From positions 1-11,502 of the forward strand of contig JASBSE010000116.1 in NCBI GenBank assembly GCA_030149115.1: a DNA stretch of 11,502 nucleotides, written 5' to 3'. The DNA is from Winogradskyella sp. (GTDB lineage Bacteria; Bacteroidota; Bacteroidia; Flavobacteriales; Flavobacteriaceae). Below the pieces are notes generated by a model. The model did no database searches. It was not told where the DNA came from and saw only the letters and a program-made list of their open reading frames with translations. Below are positions 1-5,541 of this stretch, piece by piece. Within the stretch, counting starts at the first letter, position 1, and each line of letters begins with the position of its first letter. The position numbers were made by a program, and so were the translations under genes.

Positions 1-164
1 TAAAAAAACTAGATGAATCTCACTTTAAAGACTTGGAAGAGTTAATCTCTAAAGACGATATGTCTAAGATTAAAGATCTTATTAAAGGAGAGTTTGATGA
101 AAAGGAGGTAAAAAAGAAAAAGAAGAAAAAGCGCAAAAACAGAAAAAAAGATAAAGATAACTAG
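1..164 (+). CDS. C-terminal end of an unidentified protein with a lysine-rich tail
   Basis: An open frame enters from the left edge (first complete codon at 3) and ends at TAG 162-164, giving 53 visible residues. The first part is acidic and amphipathic, with repeated LEELI and IKDLI-like helical stretches. The last 20 or so residues are almost all Lys, Arg, Asn and Asp, including a run of seven lysines. Such basic tails are common on RNA- or ribosome-associated proteins, but nothing visible identifies the family, so I assign no function. The stop is followed by about 120 bases of AT-rich non-coding DNA with no convincing terminator hairpin. The frame is supported by the absence of stops and by the biased composition; a chance open stretch this short in AT-rich DNA cannot be fully excluded. 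Confidence 0.6.
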   Translation, partial: KKLDESHFKDLEELISKDDMSKIKDLIKGEFDEKEVKKKKKKKRKNRKKDKDN

Positions 165-244
165 ACATTATAAGTTGTTCTTAAAAATTAAAAATCTCTA
201 TTTTCCTTTAACATAAGATTAACCAAATGCACCACAAGTAAAAG

Positions 245-252
245 TACTTTTG
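245..252 (+). promoter_or_regulatory. Bacteroidota-type -7 promoter element of the TonB receptor gene
   Basis: TACTTTTG is an exact match to the TAnnTTTG -7 element used by the Bacteroidota primary sigma factor. It lies 35 bases before the ATG at 288, which leaves a short 5' leader. The -33 position (around 220) has no clear TTTG, so the upstream half is weak. The element sits in a non-coding gap in the right orientation. Confidence 0.5.
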
Positions 253-287
253 CTCATCTAAATAAGCAAAACCACTAACCACTTGTA

Positions 288-2813
288 ATGAAACTAAATT
301 TACCTTTAATTCTAATCTTATTATTTAACATCTCTCTATCTTTTGCTCAAAAAGACATTAAAATTCAGGGAAGAGTGCTCGAAGAAGGCACAAATGTTCC
401 GTTAGAATATGCCACAATAACACTAAAATCAACTAAAGATAACAAAGTTGTAACTGGCGGAATAACTGATACAGAAGGAAAATTCACCGTAGAAGTCTCA
501 CCTGGAACTTACAATATTTATGTAGAATACATTTCGTATGTTACAAAAGAATACCTTAACAAAACTCTATCAGACTCAATAGATTTAGGTACAGTAAGCC
601 TAGCATTAGACGTCGCTTCTTTAGATGAAGTAACAATAGTTGCCGAAAAAACTACTGTGGAAATTAAATTAGATAAAAAAGTCTATAATATTGGTAAAGA
701 CTTAACCACTGCAGGTGGTACTGTTAGTGATGCCTTAAATAATGTACCTTCCGTAGCAGTAGATGTCGAAGGCGCTATAAGCCTTCGTGGAAACGAAAAT
801 GTAAGAATACTTATTAATGGAAAGCCCTCTGCTATGGCAGGTTTTGGAGATAGTAACATTTTAAGTCAACTTCCGGCAGAAGCTATTGAACGTGTAGAAG
901 TTATCACTTCTCCTTCAGCAAGGTACGATGCCGAAGGAACTGCTGGTATATTAAATATCATCCTTCGTCAAAAAGAAACTCTTGGTTTTAATGGCTCCTT
1001 AAACTTTACACTAGGTAACCCAGACAATGTGGGAGTTTCTGCCGCTCTAAATTTTCGTACAGAGAAATTCAACATATTTTCTAATATAGGCTGGCGCTAT
1101 TTTGATGCTCCAAGAAACAGCTATAGCGATGTCACCTATTTTGATCAAATTGAAGATGGTGTCATAGAAGAACCAGAATATAGAAGAATTATAGAAGATC
1201 AGGAAGTAGAACGTCTCAATAGAAACTACAATGCTAATATTGGAATGGAATACTTTCTAGACGACACATCTTCCTTAACAGGTAGCTTATTTTATAGATT
1301 AGGTAGTGATGCTGACACATCCTTAAACACTAGTGAGCGCTATAATGATGGTACAATAGTAGAAGAAACTCTAAGACGCGAAAAGGAGACCGAAAAAGAT
1401 AACAGATACCAAATCTCATTAAACTATGTGAAACAATTTGGTGATGATAGCGATCATAAATTAACAGCAGATTTTCAGTTTGAAAATTCATCTGAGGAAG
1501 GTTTCACATTCCTAAACGAAAGATACCTTTTTACAGATCAGACAGACCCAGAGGCTTTTCAAATTGAACAAGAAACAACAACAGAAGATCAAAAAGAATA
1601 TCTTTTACAAGCTGATTATGTTTTGCCATTAGGTGAAGGGTCTCGATTTGAAGCCGGTTTTAGAAGCACTCTTCAAAATGAGGTAACAGACTATACTTTA
1701 GAACAAGAAAATTTAGACAATGGTAATTTAGAAGTCAATGATATTTACACAAATGTTTTTGATTACGATCAAAACGTTAATGCTATCTATAGTCAATATG
1801 GCTCTAAATTTGGTAAATTTTCTTTTCTGTTTGGTCTTCGTTTAGAACATACACAATTAAAAGGTAAAATAAATTCAATATTAACGGATGAGGAACTAGT
1901 TGAAGCTTTTGGTTTTCCTATAGATACGGATTTTGATAATAATTACTTAGGCCTCTTCCCTACTTTAAACCTAATTTACAATCTAAATGGTTCAGATTCT
2001 GATAATGAAGAAAGTATAACTCTCGGTTACAACAGAAGAATTAACAGGCCCAGAGGATGGTTTATCAATCCTTTTCCTTCAAGATCTAGTAGAACTAATG
2101 TATTTCAAGGTAATCCTAATTTAGAACCTGCATTTTCTAACACGTTTGATTTGGGATACCTAAAACGCTGGGAAAAGTTTACCTTAACAACATCAGTATA
2201 TTACCAACATGAAGATGATTCTTTTGAGCGTATACAAGAAAACACAGGGCAACAAACAACAGATGGTATAGACATTATTAGAACCATTCCTATTAACCTT
2301 TCAACTAATAAAAGAACTGGTGCCGAATTAGGATTTCTATACAATCCAGCAAAATGGTTAAGACTAAATTCTAGTTTTAATTTCTTTCAATTTGAAACTG
2401 AAGGTGATTTCAATGGTGTAGATTACAGTGCAAAAAACACAAGTTGGTTTGCTAGGTTTAGCTCTAAAGTTACTTTGCCTTGGAAAATTGATTGGCAAAC
2501 AAATGCAAGGTATAGAGGTGCTAGACAAGATGCTCAATCTGATACAGATGGTATTTTATCTATTGACTTAGCATTTAGTAAAGAAATTCTTAAAAATAAA
2601 GGTACACTATCTTTAAATGTAAGAGACTTATTAAACTCTAGAAAAAGACAATCTACAACAACGACAGATTTTTTTACAAGATATAATGAATCTCAATGGA
2701 GACAACGTCAAATCAACCTTTCTTTTATTTATAGATTCAATCAACAAAATAACAAACGAAATCGATCAGACAGAGGTAATGGCGGAGATGAAGATTTTGA
2801 TTTTGAAGGATAA
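288..2813 (+). CDS. TonB-dependent outer-membrane receptor, OMP_b-brl_3-type barrel
   Basis: An 841-residue outer-membrane active-transport protein expected to take up a substrate using TonB/ExbBD energy. Residues 1-20 are a clear signal peptide (hydrophobic core, cleavage before Gln21). Residues about 25-110 form a carboxypeptidase-regulatory-like beta-sandwich (GRV...PLEYATITL...TDTEGKF), typical of Bacteroidota receptors. Residues about 120-228 are the plug, with VSDALNNVPSVAVD, ISLRGNENVRILINGKP and IERVEVITSPSARYDAEGTAGILNI. The rest is a beta-barrel of alternating aromatic strands, ending near INLSFIYRF at about residue 817. It is followed by a hydrophilic tail, first Asn/Arg-rich and then Asp/Glu-rich. 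There is no SusD partner, so this is not a classic glycan-uptake pair, and the substrate cannot be read from the sequence. The gene is flanked by its own -7 element and terminator, suggesting a single-gene transcript. The start is supported by the signal peptide. Confidence 0.93.
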   Translation: MKLNLPLILILLFNISLSFAQKDIKIQGRVLEEGTNVPLEYATITLKSTKDNKVVTGGITDTEGKFTVEVSPGTYNIYVEYISYVTKEYLNKTLSDSIDLGTVSLALDVASLDEVTIVAEKTTVEIKLDKKVYNIGKDLTTAGGTVSDALNNVPSVAVDVEGAISLRGNENVRILINGKPSAMAGFGDSNILSQLPAEAIERVEVITSPSARYDAEGTAGILNIILRQKETLGFNGSLNFTLGNPDNVGVSAALNFRTEKFNIFSNIGWRYFDAPRNSYSDVTYFDQIEDGVIEEPEYRRIIEDQEVERLNRNYNANIGMEYFLDDTSSLTGSLFYRLGSDADTSLNTSERYNDGTIVEETLRREKETEKDNRYQISLNYVKQFGDDSDHKLTADFQFENSSEEGFTFLNERYLFTDQTDPEAFQIEQETTTEDQKEYLLQADYVLPLGEGSRFEAGFRSTLQNEVTDYTLEQENLDNGNLEVNDIYTNVFDYDQNVNAIYSQYGSKFGKFSFLFGLRLEHTQLKGKINSILTDEELVEAFGFPIDTDFDNNYLGLFPTLNLIYNLNGSDSDNEESITLGYNRRINRPRGWFINPFPSRSSRTNVFQGNPNLEPAFSNTFDLGYLKRWEKFTLTTSVYYQHEDDSFERIQENTGQQTTDGIDIIRTIPINLSTNKRTGAELGFLYNPAKWLRLNSSFNFFQFETEGDFNGVDYSAKNTSWFARFSSKVTLPWKIDWQTNARYRGARQDAQSDTDGILSIDLAFSKEILKNKGTLSLNVRDLLNSRKRQSTTTTDFFTRYNESQWRQRQINLSFIYRFNQQNNKRNRSDRGNGGDEDFDFEG

Positions 2814-2834
2814 TAAATACCTATAGTATTTTAG
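2802..2834 (+). promoter_or_regulatory. Possible promoter for the CBS/DUF294 operon
   Basis: TTTG at 2802-2805 (inside the last codons of the receptor gene) is followed after 21 bases by TATTTTAG at 2827-2834, one mismatch from TAnnTTTG. The spacing fits the Bacteroidota -33/-7 arrangement. Transcription would start at about 2840, inside or just before the receptor terminator stem. The assignment rests on spacing and one imperfect box only. Confidence 0.22.
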
Positions 2835-2838
2835 CAAC

Positions 2839-2875
2839 AAAAATGACCTTTCTCATATAAGAAAGGTCATTTTTT
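2839..2875 (+). terminator. Rho-independent terminator of the TonB receptor gene
   Basis: TGACCTTTCT (2844-2853) pairs perfectly with AGAAAGGTCA (2860-2869) across a six-base loop. The stem extends through an A-run on the left (2839-2843) pairing with the T-run on the right (2870-2874). It lies 25 bases after the receptor stop. The A-run/T-run symmetry means it could also work on the opposite strand. Confidence 0.9.
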
Positions 2876-2890
2876 AGTTAAATTGCTTAC

Positions 2891-4780
2891 ATGAATACCA
2901 TCGCTGAGCGTATATATGATTATTTAAAAGGATTTCCACCTTTTAATTTACTAACTAAAGAACAGCTTTTATCAATTTCAAAATCTGTAGATGTTATTTA
3001 TCTTGAAAACAATCAGTATCTTTTTGAAATTGGACAACCGGTTGCTAATCATTTTTATGTAGTAAGAGATGGAGCTATTGGGCTGTTTAGAGCCAATAAT
3101 AACCTTGTAGACAAATGTGATGAAGGAGATATTTTTGGTCTTAGAGCTTTACTTCGAAAAGGCAAATACAAACTCAATGCTAAAGCAATTGAAGAAACAA
3201 TAGTATATAGCATATCTCTAGAAAACCTTGAAACATACATTACAGCCAATATTGATGCAAGTCAATTTCTTATGGCAAGCTTTGTTTCAAATACCAGAAG
3301 GAAAAACCCTAGTGATGAGGATTTTATAAAAACACTTCAAAATTCATCTGAATACACATATTTACAAACTGCAGATTATTCTAAAAACCCGGTTACATGT
3401 GCAATTAACACTAGCATAAAAGATGCTGCTAGTATTATGACTGAGATGCATGTAGGTTCTATTGTAATTGTAGATAATCAAAGGCCTATTGGCATTATTA
3501 CAGATAAAGATTTACGGACAAAAATTGCAACAGGAAAGCATACTATAAAAGATACCGTTTCTACTATAATGTCTTCACCAGTTATTAGTTATCCAGAAAC
3601 AATAACAGTAGCTGAAGCTCAAATTGCAATGCTAAAAAATAAGATTACGCATCTATGCATTACAAAAGATGGCACCAATAATTCTAGTTTAACAGGTATC
3701 TTATCTGAACATGACATTATTGTACTAAGAGAAAACAATGCCTCAGCTCTTATAAAAGAAATTAAACGAAGCCATTCTGCAGAACAATTAAAAGATATTA
3801 GACAACGTACCGAAAAATTATTAGCTCGTTACTTAGAGCAGAAAATTCCTATAGATTTTATTTCAAGATTGGTTTCTGCTATTAATGATACAATAACTCA
3901 AAAAATTATTGAGTTTTCTATCTCAAAAATGCCTAAAAATCCACCAACTAAATTTGCATGGTTAGCTATTGGAAGTCAAGGTAGACAAGAGCAATTATTA
4001 ATGACTGACCAAGATAATGCCCTTGTATTTGAAGATATTGAAGAAGAAAATTATAACAACATAAAATCATACTTTTTAACGCTATCTGATTATATAAACA
4101 AAGATTTGGAAACAGTAGGCTTTAAATTGTGCCCAGCAAAGATGATGGCCAATAACCCAAAGTGGTGTCAATCTGTTTCAGACTGGTCACAACAATTTAA
4201 TAGCTGGATTATAACACCAGACCAAGACAATCTTATGCTCTGTACAATATTTTTTGATTATGAGTATGTCTATGGTAACAAAGAACTAGTAAGCCAATTA
4301 TCTGAGAGCATATTCAAAAGTATTGAAAGTCATAATATCTTTCTAACCTACTTAGGTAGAAATGCTTTACTTAATCCACCACCTCTAAGTTTTTTTAGAC
4401 AATTTTTGGTAGAAGATAACGGAGAACACAAAGACCAATTTGATATTAAAGCGCGTGCAATGATGCCTCTAGTAGATGCAGCTCGGTTGTTGATTCTTTC
4501 CCATAATATAAAAGCTGTAAATAACACATTAGAGCGCTATGAAAAACTGGCAGAACTAGAACCGCAAAACAAAGACACTTATTTGTTTTGTATTGAGTCC
4601 TATAAAAACCTATTAACATTTAGAACAGAACAAGGGTTAAGACATAATGATTCTGGCAGATTTATTGACTTAGAGACCTTAGATAAAGGAAATCGCTTGC
4701 AATTAAAACGAAGTTTTAAAGCTGTTAAAGAGGTTCAAGAACTTATTAAAATGCGATTTAAACTATCTCAATTGCTTTAA
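2891..4780 (+). CDS. cNMP-like/CBS-pair/DUF294 nucleotidyltransferase signalling protein
   Basis: A 629-residue cytoplasmic regulatory protein with no signal peptide or membrane segment. Residues about 12-125 are a cyclic-nucleotide-binding-like domain. Residues about 165-285 are two CBS domains (GSIVIVDNQRPIGIITDKDLR, then ITHLCITKDG...GILSEHDI), which usually sense adenine nucleotides. Residues about 300-450 are a DUF294/GlnD-like nucleotidyltransferase with an intact core: GS at 361-362, R365, E367 and TDQDN at 372-376, supplying two metal-binding Asp. Residues about 470-625 match the helical DUF294 C-terminal region. The family is thought to transfer a nucleotide to a partner protein in response to energy signals, but the target is unknown. 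It lacks the HD and ACT domains of GlnD, so it is not the PII uridylyltransferase. The cNMP pocket looks degenerate (see findings). The stop is one base before the ATG of the exonuclease gene, so the two are almost certainly translated together. No Shine-Dalgarno is visible. Confidence 0.9.
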   Translation: MNTIAERIYDYLKGFPPFNLLTKEQLLSISKSVDVIYLENNQYLFEIGQPVANHFYVVRDGAIGLFRANNNLVDKCDEGDIFGLRALLRKGKYKLNAKAIEETIVYSISLENLETYITANIDASQFLMASFVSNTRRKNPSDEDFIKTLQNSSEYTYLQTADYSKNPVTCAINTSIKDAASIMTEMHVGSIVIVDNQRPIGIITDKDLRTKIATGKHTIKDTVSTIMSSPVISYPETITVAEAQIAMLKNKITHLCITKDGTNNSSLTGILSEHDIIVLRENNASALIKEIKRSHSAEQLKDIRQRTEKLLARYLEQKIPIDFISRLVSAINDTITQKIIEFSISKMPKNPPTKFAWLAIGSQGRQEQLLMTDQDNALVFEDIEEENYNNIKSYFLTLSDYINKDLETVGFKLCPAKMMANNPKWCQSVSDWSQQFNSWIITPDQDNLMLCTIFFDYEYVYGNKELVSQLSESIFKSIESHNIFLTYLGRNALLNPPPLSFFRQFLVEDNGEHKDQFDIKARAMMPLVDAARLLILSHNIKAVNNTLERYEKLAELEPQNKDTYLFCIESYKNLLTFRTEQGLRHNDSGRFIDLETLDKGNRLQLKRSFKAVKEVQELIKMRFKLSQLL

Positions 4781-4781
4781 G

Positions 4782-5456
4782 ATGAATTGGTTTAAACGAA
4801 AGTCTTATCCTGAATTTTGGAAAGCATACCTAAGCTCTTTCCAAAAAACTCAACAGCAAAATCTAGAACATATACGATTTGTTGTTTTTGATACAGAAAC
4901 CACAGGACTCGATACTAAAAACGATAGGATTTTATCCATTGGCTGTATAGCAATAGACGATTTAAAAATTAAAGTATCTGATCAATTAGAATTGTATCTA
5001 AAACAAGATAAATTTAATGCGGATACGGTAAAAATACATGGTCTATTAAAAGAAGGTAAATTTATCAAAGTTGAAGAAACTGAAGCTATAAAATTCTTTT
5101 TAGAATACGTGAAAAACGCTGTTTTAGTTGCTCATCATGCTGCATTCGATGTCGCTATGATTAATGCTGCACTTTTAAGATTAGACTTACCAAAATTAAA
5201 AAATAGAGTTTTAGATACTGGTCATCTCTTTCAGAAAACTAAAATAGATACAAGCAAAACACATTTTAGTTTAGATGAACTTTCAAACCGATTCAAAATC
5301 CCACTTCACGACAGACATACTGCTTCTGGTGATGCATATATTACTGCTTTGTTATTTCTAAAACTTATTTCAAAATTAAACACAAACACAAACACAAACA
5401 CAAAACTAAACTTCAAAGATTTAGAAAGATCTCACAAGCGTATTGGACTGTTGTAG
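4782..5456 (+). CDS. DnaQ-like DEDDh 3'-5' exonuclease
   Basis: A 224-residue protein of the Pol III epsilon/RNase T exonuclease fold, removing nucleotides from 3' ends with two metal ions. All DEDDh residues are present: D37 and E39 in VVFDTETTGLD (Exo I), D123 in AHHAAFD (Exo II), and H179 and D184 in HDRHTASGDA (Exo III). The size fits a stand-alone exonuclease rather than a long DnaQ with an alpha-binding C-terminus, so it is probably not the replicative proofreading subunit. The ATG is one base after the stop of the CBS/DUF294 gene. This pairing recurs in other bacteria, which suggests the exonuclease acts in the same regulatory unit. Near the C-terminus a hexanucleotide repeat encodes four Asn-Thr pairs. 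The gene converges on the phosphatase-like gene, with 85 bases between the two stops. Confidence 0.93.
   Translation: MNWFKRKSYPEFWKAYLSSFQKTQQQNLEHIRFVVFDTETTGLDTKNDRILSIGCIAIDDLKIKVSDQLELYLKQDKFNADTVKIHGLLKEGKFIKVEETEAIKFFLEYVKNAVLVAHHAAFDVAMINAALLRLDLPKLKNRVLDTGHLFQKTKIDTSKTHFSLDELSNRFKIPLHDRHTASGDAYITALLFLKLISKLNTNTNTNTKLNFKDLERSHKRIGLL
5378..5404 (+). repeat. Hexanucleotide tandem repeat (AAACAC)n inside the exonuclease gene
   Basis: Four full copies of AAACAC and half of a fifth run from 5378 to 5404. The period of six equals two codons, so gain or loss of copies would only add or remove Asn-Thr pairs at about residues 200-207. These lie after the catalytic domain, so the reading frame would not change. 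Confidence 0.9.
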
Positions 5457-5484
5457 TTCATAAACTTCCTAAAAGCTTTTATAT

Positions 5485-5515
5485 AAACAAAAAACACATC
5501 TAAAAAAGATGTGTT
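5485..5515 (-). terminator. Rho-independent terminator of the phosphatase-like gene (- strand)
   Basis: AACACATCT (5493-5501) pairs with AGATGTGTT (5507-5515) around a five-base loop. Read on the - strand, the stem is followed by a T-run (A-run at 5489-5494 on the + strand) and lies 26 bases after the stop at 5542. On the + strand there is no good T-tract after the stem, so it would serve the exonuclease transcript only poorly. It is the only hairpin I see between the convergent genes. Confidence 0.8.
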
Positions 5516-5541
5516 CAATGTTTTGACTGGTTAGTTTTGAA

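Noticed and set aside
288..2813. SusC-type polysaccharide utilisation locus
   Set aside because: No SusD gene or glycoside hydrolase is next to it, and the barrel is of the shorter OMP_b-brl_3 type.
3055..3249. 64-codon open frame on the - strand inside the CBS/DUF294 gene
   Set aside because: Antisense to the conserved cNMP-like domain, with no supporting features.
2891..4780. GlnD (PII uridylyltransferase) as identity for the CBS/DUF294 protein
   Set aside because: The nucleotidyltransferase core is similar, but the HD and ACT domains are missing and cNMP/CBS domains are present instead.
4782..5456. DnaQ, the replicative Pol III epsilon subunit
   Set aside because: The catalytic motifs fit the superfamily, but operon pairing with DUF294 and the divergent N- and C-terminal regions point to a stand-alone exonuclease.
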